From NCBI GenBank assembly GCA_013297985.1, contig JAAFIY010000007.1:1-61329 (forward strand): DNA of 61,329 bases, in the 5' to 3' direction. How positions within the stretch are numbered: position 1 is the first letter of the stretch; every line of letters starts with the position of its first letter. The stretch is from Comamonadaceae bacterium (lineage in GTDB: Bacteria; Pseudomonadota; Gammaproteobacteria; Burkholderiales; Burkholderiaceae_C). Positions 19,055 through 27,919 of the stretch are shown here, piece after piece. A model generated the notes under the pieces. The model had not been told where the DNA came from. It saw only the letters and a list, made by a program, of their open reading frames with translations, and ran no database searches. The translations under genes and the position numbers were made by a program.

Positions 19055-19093
19055 AAAGCCGTGGGTCGCCTAGCGACCTGCGGCTTTTTTTTT
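19055..19093 (+). terminator. rho-independent terminator of the porin gene
   Basis: AAAGCCG and GGTCGC pair with GCGACC and CGGCTTT around a CTA loop, with a two-base internal TG/TG mismatch, and a run of nine T follows. It lies 41 bp after the porin stop. Confidence 0.88.
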
Positions 19094-19146
19094 GACCAGA
19101 AGGCGCGTTTTTTGAAGTTTTCTTTGCGAGTGAACAAGGTTGCGCG

Positions 19147-19929
19147 ATGAGCTCAAGTGGACTTGACCCCGTCACCCGACGCCGCTGGCTGGGTGCGAGT
19201 CTGGCAGCCGTGACCGTGTCCGGACTGACCGCCTGCGCAACTACGGATGGCGCCTTGTCGCCAGCCGCCACCGAGATTGCGGACAGTGCTTGGGCCCAAA
19301 ACGCCTTGGGTGCCGAATCTGCGCCGTGGCAACATAAGACCTTTCCTGGCAAGAAGCCCAACCGGATGACCGTGCGCAACCACGATGGTCGTCTGGCGCT
19401 GGCTGTTCAATCCAGGGCCTCGCTGTCGGTGCTGCGCAAGGCCGTATCCATCGAAGCCAGCCGCAATCTGCGTCTGCGATTTACCTGGGCTGCTGAAGCA
19501 CCGGCCACTCATGCCAACATCGGCACGCGCGAGCATGACGACTCGCCTCTGCGCTTGGTGTTGACCTTTGACGGTGACAGAGCTCTTTTTTCGCCGCGCA
19601 ACACGGCGCTCAGCGACTTGGCTCTTGCCCTGACCGGCGAGCCTATGCCCTATGCGACGCTGATGTACGTTTGGTGCCCCAGTCGCCCAGTCAATGAGTC
19701 GGTGGTGAATCCGCGCACAGATCGCATTCGTTCTGTAGTGGCGCAGACCGGCGCCCAAAGTGCCAGGCGCTGGCAAAGCATTTCGCGCAATGTCAGTGCA
19801 GACTTTGCAAGCGCATTTGGCGAAGCACCGGGACAACTGATCGGCGTGGGTCTGATGACCGATACCGACAACACGCAAACCGAAGTACAGGCGTGGTACG
19901 GCTCCATTGAACTCGACCACGCGGCTTAA
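19147..19929 (+). CDS. DUF3047 family lipoprotein
   Basis: The 260-aa protein begins with a twin-arginine-like RRRWLGASLAA segment and a lipobox (SGLTAC), so it is likely a periplasmic lipoprotein. The rest matches DUF3047, with the TLMYVWCPSRPVNESVVNP segment and the terminal VGLMTDTDNTQTEVQAWYG stretch typical of that family. Function is unknown. It follows the porin terminator and has its own start; no operon partner is evident. Confidence 0.82.
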   Translation: MSSSGLDPVTRRRWLGASLAAVTVSGLTACATTDGALSPAATEIADSAWAQNALGAESAPWQHKTFPGKKPNRMTVRNHDGRLALAVQSRASLSVLRKAVSIEASRNLRLRFTWAAEAPATHANIGTREHDDSPLRLVLTFDGDRALFSPRNTALSDLALALTGEPMPYATLMYVWCPSRPVNESVVNPRTDRIRSVVAQTGAQSARRWQSISRNVSADFASAFGEAPGQLIGVGLMTDTDNTQTEVQAWYGSIELDHAA

Positions 19930-20133
19930 GTCTGCCGCGCTGCGTAGGCCTGAAAACGGTGACCATTTGGGCCCGGGCGCAGCCACCTGCGTCGGCCTCG
20001 GAACGACACTCCCCGCGCCACGCAGTATTTCCCGGGCAAACTCCGGTGTTTCTCGGTGTCGCACCGCTCCCGGTTTGGGGCATAGTCGGGCTTCGTTATT
20101 TTCAAGTGCTTACAGGCACAGGATGAACCTTCC

Positions 20134-21729
20134 ATGAAATACAAGCCCACACTGCTCGCGTTGGCCGTGGTTGCCGCCTCGGTATTCGCACTCGCCACCC
20201 CGGCAGACGCCAAGACCTTCCGCTGGACCAGTGCCAGCGACATCCCGACCTTGGACATCCATTCGCAGAACAACGCGCTGGGCAACGGCGTGCATGCTGC
20301 GGTGTATGAGGCCTTGGTCTACTACAACAGCCGCACCTTTCGCGTTGAGCCGCAACTGGCAACTGCTTGGCGTGATGTCAGCCCCACGCAAATGCGCTTT
20401 ACCCTGCGCCAAGGCGTCAAGTTCAGCGACGGCAGTGCGCTGACTGCTGACGACGTGGTGTTTTCCATCATGCGTGCCAAGGCCCGCACCTCTAACTACG
20501 CCATCTTTACCCAGGGCATCGATCGCGCGGTGAAGGTCGACAACAACACGGTTGATCTGATCTTGACCGGCCCCAACCCTGTCCTGCTCAACCAGCTCAC
20601 CGAGCTGCGAGTGATGAGCAAAGCCTGGGCCGAGAAGAACAATTCAGTTGAGCCAAAAGACATTCGTACGCAAGAGGAAAGCTTCGCGCACCGCAACGCA
20701 ATGGGCTCGGGCCCGTTCATGGTGCGCAGCTGGCAGCCCGACCAACGCCTGACCATGGTGCGCAACCCCAACTGGTGGGGCTGGGCCCTCAACCCCGAGA
20801 CCAATGTCACGGAAATCATTTACAGCCCGATTCGTTCAGAGGCCACTCGTGTGGCCGCTTTGCTGTCTGGCGAAGTTGACATGGTGTTGGACCCAAGCCC
20901 CCAGGATTTGGGCCGCCTGCGCAACAACGCCAATCTGAAGGTGATCGACGGAGTTGAGAACCGCACCATCTTTTTGGGGATGGACCAGCACCGCGACGAA
21001 CTGGTGGGCTCCAACGTCAAAGGCAAGAACCCGTTGAAAGACGTGCGGGTGCGTCGCGCGTTGTACCAGGCCATTGACATCCAAACCATCAACCGCGTCA
21101 CCATGCGTGGCCTGAGCCAGCCCACTGGCGCCTTGGTGGCGCCGATGGTGGCGGGCTGGACTGAGCGCGTGCATGACCGGCTGCCGTTTGATCAAGACCT
21201 CTCGCGTCGCCTATTGACTGAGGCCGGCTACCCCCAAGGCTTTGAGGTGGACTTTGCCTGCCCGAACAACCGCTACATCAACGACGAAGAAATCTGCCAA
21301 GCCATCACTGCCATGTGGGCGCGTGTGGGTGTGCGCGCCAAGCTGCGCACGCTGCCGCTGGTGACCTACTTCCCCATGATCCAGCGCTATGAAGCCAGCA
21401 TTTACATGCTGGGCTGGGGCGTGCCGACGTTTGACGCGCTGTACAGCCTGCAGTCACTCACCCGCAGTGTCGGCACAGGCGCAGATGGCAATTACAACGT
21501 TGGCCGTTACAGCAACCAGCGCATGGACTACGTGGTTGATCGTGCCAAGGTAGAAACCGACGGCCCGGTGCGCAACCGCCTGCTGACCGAAGGTCTCCAA
21601 CTGCAAAACGACACGGTCGCCCACATTCCGCTACACAACCAGATCATTCCCTGGGCGCTGAAGAAGAGCGTGGATGTGGTGCACCGCGCGGACAACCGCA
21701 TCGACTGGCGCTTGGTCAAGGTCAACTAA
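20134..21729 (+). CDS. peptide-type ABC transporter substrate-binding protein (receptor 1)
   Basis: The 531-aa SBP_bac_5 (DppA/OppA) family receptor has a Sec signal peptide ending PADAK. It binds peptides or related solutes in the periplasm for the downstream permease. It has the family FTLRQGVKFSDG and LLTEAGYPQGF motifs. AGGATG lies ten bases upstream. It is a clear paralogue of the second receptor at 24289, sharing RVAALLSGE, TIFLGMDQ, KGKNP and RLPFDQ. The 204-bp upstream gap shows no confident promoter. Confidence 0.93.
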   Translation: MKYKPTLLALAVVAASVFALATPADAKTFRWTSASDIPTLDIHSQNNALGNGVHAAVYEALVYYNSRTFRVEPQLATAWRDVSPTQMRFTLRQGVKFSDGSALTADDVVFSIMRAKARTSNYAIFTQGIDRAVKVDNNTVDLILTGPNPVLLNQLTELRVMSKAWAEKNNSVEPKDIRTQEESFAHRNAMGSGPFMVRSWQPDQRLTMVRNPNWWGWALNPETNVTEIIYSPIRSEATRVAALLSGEVDMVLDPSPQDLGRLRNNANLKVIDGVENRTIFLGMDQHRDELVGSNVKGKNPLKDVRVRRALYQAIDIQTINRVTMRGLSQPTGALVAPMVAGWTERVHDRLPFDQDLSRRLLTEAGYPQGFEVDFACPNNRYINDEEICQAITAMWARVGVRAKLRTLPLVTYFPMIQRYEASIYMLGWGVPTFDALYSLQSLTRSVGTGADGNYNVGRYSNQRMDYVVDRAKVETDGPVRNRLLTEGLQLQNDTVAHIPLHNQIIPWALKKSVDVVHRADNRIDWRLVKVN

Positions 21730-21838
21730 GCGTCCTGCGCCCAGCCCATGGCCGACGCTGGATTGGCCCTGGGCCGTTTCGCCCCTGCCCTATGTCCTGT
21801 CCGCGACGGCGTTGCGCTATCGGTACGGAGGCCAGGGT

Positions 21839-21876
21839 GCCTCAGACAGACTTGGCTGAGGCCCGCTTCTTGCGGG
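21839..21876 (+). promoter_or_regulatory. double hairpin after receptor 1
   Basis: GCCTCAG/CTGAGGC (21839-21862, 10-nt loop) is followed at once by CCCGC/GCGGG (21862-21876, 5-nt loop). There is no T run. This resembles the 3' stabilising or attenuating hairpins that raise receptor expression above permease expression in ABC operons. Confidence 0.6.
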
Positions 21877-21942
21877 TCGGTATAAGTCATGTCACTGCGC
21901 GCGTGAGCCACTGGTAGCATCGCGCGCTTTCCAAGATTGCCC

Positions 21943-22923
21943 ATGCTTGCATTTATCCTGCGCCGTTTGCTCCAGGCCGTTGTGGTCATGGTGACTGTGG
22001 CCTTTATTGCCTTTTTGCTGTTTCAGTACGTCGGTGATCCAGTCGTCTTTTTGTTGGGCCAAGACGCGACGCCTGATCAAGTGCGGGAGATGCGGCAAGC
22101 CCTGGGGCTGGATCAGCCCTTCATCATCCAGTTTTGGCACTTCTTGGCTAACGCCGCCCAAGGAGAATTTGGCTTGAGCTTACGGCAAGGCGCGAAGGTG
22201 TCGCGGCTGATCGCTGAGCGTTTCCCGGCAACGCTGGAATTGGCCATGGTGGCGGCTCTGTTGGCGCTGATCGCGGGCATTCCGATGGGCGTGTACGCGG
22301 CGCTCAAGCGCGGCACCTTCATGGCACAGGTGTTCATGACGATTTCGCTGCTTGGCGTGTCATTGCCCACCTTCCTGATCGGCATCATGCTGATCTTGTT
22401 GTTTGCAGTCACCTTAGGCTGGTTCCCCAGCTTCGGGCGCGGCGATGTGGTTCAGGTGGGTTGGTGGTCGTCTGGCTTGCTGACGGCCAAGGGCTGGCAC
22501 CATATCGTGTTGCCTGCGGTGACGCTGGCGATTTTCCAGCTCACCCTCATCATGCGGCTGGTGCGCGCCGAGATGCTGGAAGTGCTGCGCACCGACTACA
22601 TCAAGTTTGCCCGCGCCCGCGGCTTAAGCAACCGTGCCATTCACTTTGGCCACGCGCTCAAAAACACATTGGTGCCAGTGATGACGATTACCGGGCTGCA
22701 GTTGGGCGGCCTCATTGCGTTTGCCATCATCACCGAGACTGTGTTTCAGTGGCCGGGAATGGGCTTGCTCTTCATTCAGGCGGTGACCTTCGCCGACATT
22801 CCGGTGATGGCCGCCTACTTGTGCCTGATCGCCCTCATTTTTGTGGTGATCAACTTGATCGTTGACTTGCTTTATTTTGCGGTGGATCCGCGTCTGCGCG
22901 TGGGCAAGGCTGGGGGTCATTGA
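21943..22923 (+). CDS. peptide ABC transporter permease (DppB/OppB type)
   Basis: The 326-aa inner-membrane permease has six predicted helices. The first is close to the N-terminus (FILRRLLQAVVVMVTVAFIAF), and the EAA loop (ARARGLSNRAIHFGHALKN) contacts the ATPases. It is one half of the permease heterodimer; the partner lies at 25991. The ATG at 21943 is preferred over a TTG six bases upstream. The M20 amidohydrolase gene follows after two bases. Confidence 0.93.
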   Translation: MLAFILRRLLQAVVVMVTVAFIAFLLFQYVGDPVVFLLGQDATPDQVREMRQALGLDQPFIIQFWHFLANAAQGEFGLSLRQGAKVSRLIAERFPATLELAMVAALLALIAGIPMGVYAALKRGTFMAQVFMTISLLGVSLPTFLIGIMLILLFAVTLGWFPSFGRGDVVQVGWWSSGLLTAKGWHHIVLPAVTLAIFQLTLIMRLVRAEMLEVLRTDYIKFARARGLSNRAIHFGHALKNTLVPVMTITGLQLGGLIAFAIITETVFQWPGMGLLFIQAVTFADIPVMAAYLCLIALIFVVINLIVDLLYFAVDPRLRVGKAGGH

Positions 22924-22925
22924 GC

Positions 22926-24251
22926 ATGGGCAGCATGGCCGCATCGCTGACGCCGGGCTCCGCGTGGATGCAGGGCGCAGAGTGGGCCGCCGCTGATTGG
23001 GTCACTGAGCGTCCACCCAGCGTGCGCTACGCGGCAGGCGGCGATGCGTTTGCGGCGATTCGGGCCTTCCACCCCGAGCTTGCAGCGCTGCGTCGCGATT
23101 TGCACGCTCACCCAGAGTTGGGCTTTGAAGAGGTCTACACCTCGCGGCGGGTGGTGGAAGCCCTCCGTGTGTGTGGCGTGGACGAGATCCACACCGGCAT
23201 CGGCAAGACCGGCGTGGTGGCTCTCATCCAAGGAGCAGCGCGCAAATCCAGCGGCCTCAAAGGTGTGGCGCCGGGCCAGGGCATCGGGTTGCGGGCTGAC
23301 CTGGATGCGTTGCCCATGCAAGAGCACAACCAGTTTGCCTGGGCGTCGCGCAAGAACGGTTTGATGCACGGTTGCGGCCACGATGGGCATACCGCCATGT
23401 TGCTGGGGGCCGCGCGTTACTTGGCCCAATCCCGGCGCTTTGACGGGACCGCCGTGCTGATTTTTCAGCCGGGTGAAGAAGGCTATGCCGGTGCCCGCGA
23501 AATGATTCAAGATGGGCTGTTCGACACATTTGATGTGCAAGCCGTCTACGCCATGCACAACTGGCCAGCTATGCCACCCGGCCAAGTGGGCGTGAACCCA
23601 GGCCCCATGATGGCAGCGGCGGACCGCATCACCATCGAAGTCACAGGCAAGGGCGGCCACGGGGCCCATGCCTATTTGGCGGTAGACCCCGTGTTGGTGG
23701 CGGCGCATCTGATCACCGCCGTGCAGTCCATCGTGTCGCGCAATGTCAAAGCCATTGACAGCGCCGTCATCAGCATCTGCGCTATGCACGCGGGTGACCC
23801 GGGTGCCATGAGCGTGATTCCCGGCACCGCCCGTTTGGTGGGCACCGTGCGCACGTTCAAGCCTGCCGTACAAGACTTGGTAGAGCGACGGCTGCATGAA
23901 CTGTGCGCGGCCATCGCTCAGGGTTTTGGCGCCACTGCCACCGTGAACTACGAACGCTTGTATCCAGCCACCACCAACTCCGTAGCTGAAGCTGAGCACG
24001 CCGCTGCAGTGGCGCGCCGCGTGGTGGGTGACGCGGCCGTACACACCGCCATGGAGCCCAGCATGGGCGCCGAAGACTTCTCATTCATGCTGCAACATAA
24101 ACCCGGCGCCTACCTGCGCTTGGGCCAAGGCGGCGCTGAATCGGGCTGCTTTCTGCACAACGCCACATTTGATTTCAACGACGACATCTTGCCCCTGGGT
24201 GCAGCCTTGCACTCAGGTTTGGTGGAGTCGTCATTGCCCCTGCGCACCTAG
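22926..24251 (+). CDS. M20 family metallo-amidohydrolase (hippurate hydrolase/aminoacylase-like)
   Basis: The 441-aa cytosolic zinc amidohydrolase has metal ligands in HGCGHDGH (C150, H152), the catalytic Glu pair in QPGEEGYAGA (E184-E185), a dimerisation domain in the middle, and a C-terminal metal His in the FLHN segment. The family cleaves N-acyl or N-aroyl amino acids and some dipeptides. Its position between the permease and receptor genes suggests it hydrolyses the imported compound (inference). No signal peptide is seen. An overlapping TTG at 22920 is a possible alternative start. Confidence 0.92.
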   Translation: MGSMAASLTPGSAWMQGAEWAAADWVTERPPSVRYAAGGDAFAAIRAFHPELAALRRDLHAHPELGFEEVYTSRRVVEALRVCGVDEIHTGIGKTGVVALIQGAARKSSGLKGVAPGQGIGLRADLDALPMQEHNQFAWASRKNGLMHGCGHDGHTAMLLGAARYLAQSRRFDGTAVLIFQPGEEGYAGAREMIQDGLFDTFDVQAVYAMHNWPAMPPGQVGVNPGPMMAAADRITIEVTGKGGHGAHAYLAVDPVLVAAHLITAVQSIVSRNVKAIDSAVISICAMHAGDPGAMSVIPGTARLVGTVRTFKPAVQDLVERRLHELCAAIAQGFGATATVNYERLYPATTNSVAEAEHAAAVARRVVGDAAVHTAMEPSMGAEDFSFMLQHKPGAYLRLGQGGAESGCFLHNATFDFNDDILPLGAALHSGLVESSLPLRT

Positions 24252-24288
24252 TTAGGTTGCGTGCCAGCACTTTCTCCGGAGGAAACCC

Positions 24289-25878
24289 ATGAACTTCAAC
24301 AAAAAAATCGTGGCGGCCGCCCTGGCGGTGTCATTTACTGCTATCTCTTTGATAGCGACTCCGTTGCACGCGCAAACCGTGCGCGTGGCCAACCAGGGCG
24401 ATGCGCTGTCCATGGACCCGCATTCGCTCAATGAATCGCTACAGCTCAGCGTCACCGGCAACGTGTATGAGCCGCTGGTGGACCGCAACTCCAAGTTGGA
24501 GTTGACGCCCGGCTTGGCTACCGCTTGGCGCCAAACCTCACCCACCATTTGGCGCTTTGAGCTGCGCCGCAATGTGCAGTTTCATGACGGCACGCCTTTC
24601 ACCGCCGACGACGTCATCTTTACTTTTGCCCGCGCCTCGGGTGAAGGCTCAGATATGCGCAGCTACACCAACGACATCAAAGAAGTGCGCAAGGTCAACG
24701 ATTTCGTGGTCGAGATCGAAACCAAAGCACCGTTTCCGATCCTGCCCGATGTGATTTCGCTCGTGTACATCATGAGCAAGAAGTGGGCGGAAACCAACCA
24801 GGCCACCCGCCCGGTGGACCGCCGCCGCGGGGTGGAAAACGCGGCCAGCTTCCGCGCCAATGGCACCGGCCCCTTCCGCCTGCGCGAACGCCAGCCCAAT
24901 GTGCGCACCACGTTTTCGCGCAATGGCAACTACTGGGGCAAGATTGAAGGCAACGTCACCGAAGTCGTCTTCACCCCCATCGGTAATGACGCCACCCGCG
25001 TCGCTGCGCTGCTGTCAGGTGAAATCGATGTGATGGAGCCCGTGCCGGTACAAGACATCGCACGTGTCAATGCCAGCGCCAACGCAAGTGCCATGGCCGG
25101 GCCCGAGCTGCGCACGATCTTTTTGGGCATGGATCAGCGCCGCGATGAACTGCTGTACAGCAGCGTCAAAGGCAAGAACCCCTTCAAAGACAAGCGGGTG
25201 CGCCAAGCCTTCTATCAAGCCATCGACATTGCGGGCATTCAGCGCACGGTGATGCGCGGCGCCGCCACGCCCACCGCGCTGATGGTGGCGCCCGGCATCA
25301 ATGGCTTTGACGCCAACCTCAACCGACGCCTGCCGTTTGACCAAGAAGCCGCCCGCCGCCTGTTGGCCGAAGCCGGTTACCCGCAGGGCTTTGAAGTGAC
25401 GATGAACTGCCCCAACGACCGCTATGTCAATGACGGCCAAATCTGCGAAGCCGTTGCCGCCAACTTGGCCCGCGTGGGTGTCAAAGTCAACCTGCAGGCC
25501 GAGACCAAAGGCACCTATTTCCCCAAAATCTTGCGCCGCGACACCAGCTTCTATTTGCTGGGCTGGACGCCCGGCACCTACGACAGCCACAACCCGCTGA
25601 ACGCGTTGATGCGTTGTGTGGACGCGCAAGGCAGCGGCCAGTTCAACCTGGGCTCGTACTGCAATCCCAAGGTGGATGAACTCACCCTGAAGATTCAGTC
25701 AGAAACCGACAAGGCCAAGCGCCAAGCCATGATTTCTGAAGCCTTCAAGATCCACCAAGACGACATCGGCCACCTGCCGCTGCACCAGCAAGCCCTGGCC
25801 TGGGGCGTGTCCAAGAAGGTGCAGATCACCCAGCGCGCTGACAACTTCATGCCCTTCCGCTTTATCTCGGTGAAGTAG
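24289..25878 (+). CDS. peptide-type ABC transporter substrate-binding protein (receptor 2)
   Basis: This 529-aa SBP_bac_5 receptor has a signal peptide ending LHAQ and a very strong ribosome site (GGAGGAAACCC before the ATG). It is a paralogue of the receptor at 20134 and lies in the same transcription unit. Its signal peptide contains a dispersed repeat copy (24340-24373) that encodes the TAISLIAT core. The strong ribosome site and the hairpins after it suggest it is the more highly expressed receptor. Confidence 0.93.
   Translation: MNFNKKIVAAALAVSFTAISLIATPLHAQTVRVANQGDALSMDPHSLNESLQLSVTGNVYEPLVDRNSKLELTPGLATAWRQTSPTIWRFELRRNVQFHDGTPFTADDVIFTFARASGEGSDMRSYTNDIKEVRKVNDFVVEIETKAPFPILPDVISLVYIMSKKWAETNQATRPVDRRRGVENAASFRANGTGPFRLRERQPNVRTTFSRNGNYWGKIEGNVTEVVFTPIGNDATRVAALLSGEIDVMEPVPVQDIARVNASANASAMAGPELRTIFLGMDQRRDELLYSSVKGKNPFKDKRVRQAFYQAIDIAGIQRTVMRGAATPTALMVAPGINGFDANLNRRLPFDQEAARRLLAEAGYPQGFEVTMNCPNDRYVNDGQICEAVAANLARVGVKVNLQAETKGTYFPKILRRDTSFYLLGWTPGTYDSHNPLNALMRCVDAQGSGQFNLGSYCNPKVDELTLKIQSETDKAKRQAMISEAFKIHQDDIGHLPLHQQALAWGVSKKVQITQRADNFMPFRFISVK
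24340..24373 (+). repeat. dispersed hairpin repeat, copy 5 (inside receptor 2 signal peptide)
   Basis: GCTATCTCTTTGATAGC then GACTCCGTTGCACGCGC, a more diverged copy. It keeps the 5-bp GCTAT/ATAGC stem and the reading frame. Confidence 0.6.
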
Positions 25879-25881
25879 CTC

Positions 25882-25926
25882 GGCGCCGCGTTGGCGGCGC
25901 CTGCGCGGGCCCCGTGGTGGGCCCGC
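25882..25926 (+). promoter_or_regulatory. double hairpin after receptor 2
   Basis: Two perfect 8-bp GC stems in a row: GGCGCCGC/GCGGCGCC at 25882-25901 with a 4-nt loop, and GCGGGCCC/GGGCCCGC at 25905-25926 with a 6-nt loop. A weak T-rich stretch follows (TGTGTTTGT). It could act as a partial terminator or protect the 3' end of the receptor mRNA. Confidence 0.65.
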
Positions 25927-25990
25927 TGTGTTTGTAGATTGCCTTTGTTGACGATTGCCTGATCAGTGGCTTTGCAGCCCGCCGCTTGCT

Positions 25991-26902
25991 ATGTCCAACC
26001 CTATTGCGCGCTGGCTTGACACCGATGTCGGCCACAGCTTCAAGACTTCGCCCGTGGCCATGGTGGCGGCCGCGATTGCGCTGATCTGCGCATTCGCTGC
26101 CGCCTTTGCGCCGTGGATTGCGCCGCACAACCCGTTTGATTTGGCCACGCTGGAACTGGGCGACGCCCGCTTGCCGCCGGCCTGGTCTGACGAAGGCACG
26201 ATCAAGTACCCACTGGGCACTGACGACCAAGGGCGCGACATCTTGTCAGCGCTGATGTATGGCGCGCGCATTTCCCTGGTGGTGGGGGTGATCTCGGTGG
26301 TGCTGTCGGTGGTGATCGGCGTGGGCTTGGGCTTGATCGCCGGTTTTCTTGGCGGCTGGATTGATGGCTTGCTGATGCGTCTGTGCGACGTGATGTTGTC
26401 TTTCCCGCCCATCTTGATTGCGCTGCTGATTGCCGGCGTGGGCCGTGCCCTGTTTCCCAACGCGCAGGAGTCCTTGGCCTTCGGCGTGTTGATTTTGGCC
26501 ATCACGCTGACGGGTTGGGTGCAGTACGCCCGAACGGTGCGCGGCACCACGCTGGTAGAGCGCAACAAAGAGTATGTGCAGGCCGCCCGTGTCACTGGCG
26601 TGGCGCCTCTGCGCATCATGGTCAAGCATGTGCTGCCCAACGTGATGGGCCCGGTGCTGGTGCTGGCCACCATCCAAGTGGCCACAGCCATCATCACCGA
26701 GGCGACGCTGTCCTTTCTGGGCGTGGGCGCGCCGCCCACTTCACCATCGCTGGGCACACTGATCCGCATCGGCAATGACTATTTGTTCTCAGGTGAATGG
26801 TGGATCACTGTCTTCCCCGGCCTGATGCTCATCATCATTGCGCTGTCGGTGAACCTGCTGGGCGACTGGTTGCGCGACGCTCTCAACCCCAAACTACGCT
26901 AG
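25991..26902 (+). CDS. peptide ABC transporter permease (DppC/OppC type)
   Basis: The 303-aa inner-membrane permease is the partner of the DppB-type protein. It has the family PLGTDDQGRDILSALMYGAR motif after the first helix and the EAA loop ARVTGVAPLRIMVKHVLPN. The ATG at 25991 gives a normal N-terminus; a TTG at 25955 would add 12 residues. The ATPase gene follows nine bases later. Confidence 0.93.
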   Translation: MSNPIARWLDTDVGHSFKTSPVAMVAAAIALICAFAAAFAPWIAPHNPFDLATLELGDARLPPAWSDEGTIKYPLGTDDQGRDILSALMYGARISLVVGVISVVLSVVIGVGLGLIAGFLGGWIDGLLMRLCDVMLSFPPILIALLIAGVGRALFPNAQESLAFGVLILAITLTGWVQYARTVRGTTLVERNKEYVQAARVTGVAPLRIMVKHVLPNVMGPVLVLATIQVATAIITEATLSFLGVGAPPTSPSLGTLIRIGNDYLFSGEWWITVFPGLMLIIIALSVNLLGDWLRDALNPKLR

Positions 26903-26911
26903 GGCGCCGCC

Positions 26912-27919
26912 ATGAGCCTGTTGCAAGTCAAAAACTTGGTGGTGGAGTTTCCCAACCGGCGCGGCACACTGCGCGCCTTGGACGACATTTCATTTGAGAT
27001 TGCGCCCGGCGAAATTCTGGGTGTCGTGGGCGAATCAGGCGCGGGCAAGTCGCTCACTGGCGCGTCCATCATCGGCCTGTTGGAGCCCCCGGGGCGCATT
27101 GGCAGCGGCCAAATCCTGCTGGAAGGTCGGCGCATTGACAACCTGCCGTATGAGCAAATGCGCGCCATTCGCGGGCGCCGCATCGGCGCTATTTTTCAAG
27201 ACCCATTGACCTCGCTGAATCCCTTGTACAGCGTGGGCCGCCAACTCACTGAGACCATCCTGGCGCACCTGCCCGTGTCTGCTGATGAGGCCAAGCAGCG
27301 TGCCATCAAGCTGCTGCAAGACACCGGCATTCCGGCCGCCGCCGAGCGCATTGACCACTATCCGCACCAGTTCAGTGGCGGTATGCGTCAGCGAGTGGTG
27401 ATTGCGCTGGCCTTGGCGGCTGAGCCGCAACTCATCGTGGCCGATGAGCCCACCACGGCCTTGGACGTGTCGATTCAAGCGCAGATCATCACGCTACTCA
27501 AAAACATCTGCAAAGAGCGCGGTGCGGCTGTGATGTTGATTACCCATGACATGGGCGTGATTGCCGAAACCTGTGACCGCGTGGCGGTGATGTACGCCGG
27601 GCGTATTGCCGAAATCGGCCCAGTGCATGAAGTCATCAACCACCCCGCGCACCCCTACACCGTAGGCTTGATGGCCAGCATTCCCGACATCTTGGTGGAG
27701 CGTGAACGCCTGAACCAAATCGATGGCGCCATGCCCCGGCTGAATGCGATTCCCCGGGGCTGTGCCTTCAACCCCCGCTGCCCCAAAGTGCATGAACGCT
27801 GCATGCAAGAACGCCCCGATCTGATATCCGCTGGTGTCACCCGTGCAGCCTGTTGGCTGCATGCCGACCGCCCCGCAGACGCTGCGGGCGCAACCACGAC
27901 CATGGGAGCCGCCGCATGA
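26912..27919 (+). CDS. peptide ABC transporter ATPase (DppD/OppD type)
   Basis: This 335-aa ATPase energises import. It has Walker A GESGAGKS, signature FSGGMRQRV, Walker B LIVADEPTTALD, H-loop ITHD and the C-terminal oligopeptide-transporter extension with RGCAFNPRCPKVHERC, whose cysteines bind an iron-sulfur cluster in relatives. It overlaps the next gene by four bases (ATGA). Confidence 0.95.
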   Translation: MSLLQVKNLVVEFPNRRGTLRALDDISFEIAPGEILGVVGESGAGKSLTGASIIGLLEPPGRIGSGQILLEGRRIDNLPYEQMRAIRGRRIGAIFQDPLTSLNPLYSVGRQLTETILAHLPVSADEAKQRAIKLLQDTGIPAAAERIDHYPHQFSGGMRQRVVIALALAAEPQLIVADEPTTALDVSIQAQIITLLKNICKERGAAVMLITHDMGVIAETCDRVAVMYAGRIAEIGPVHEVINHPAHPYTVGLMASIPDILVERERLNQIDGAMPRLNAIPRGCAFNPRCPKVHERCMQERPDLISAGVTRAACWLHADRPADAAGATTTMGAAA

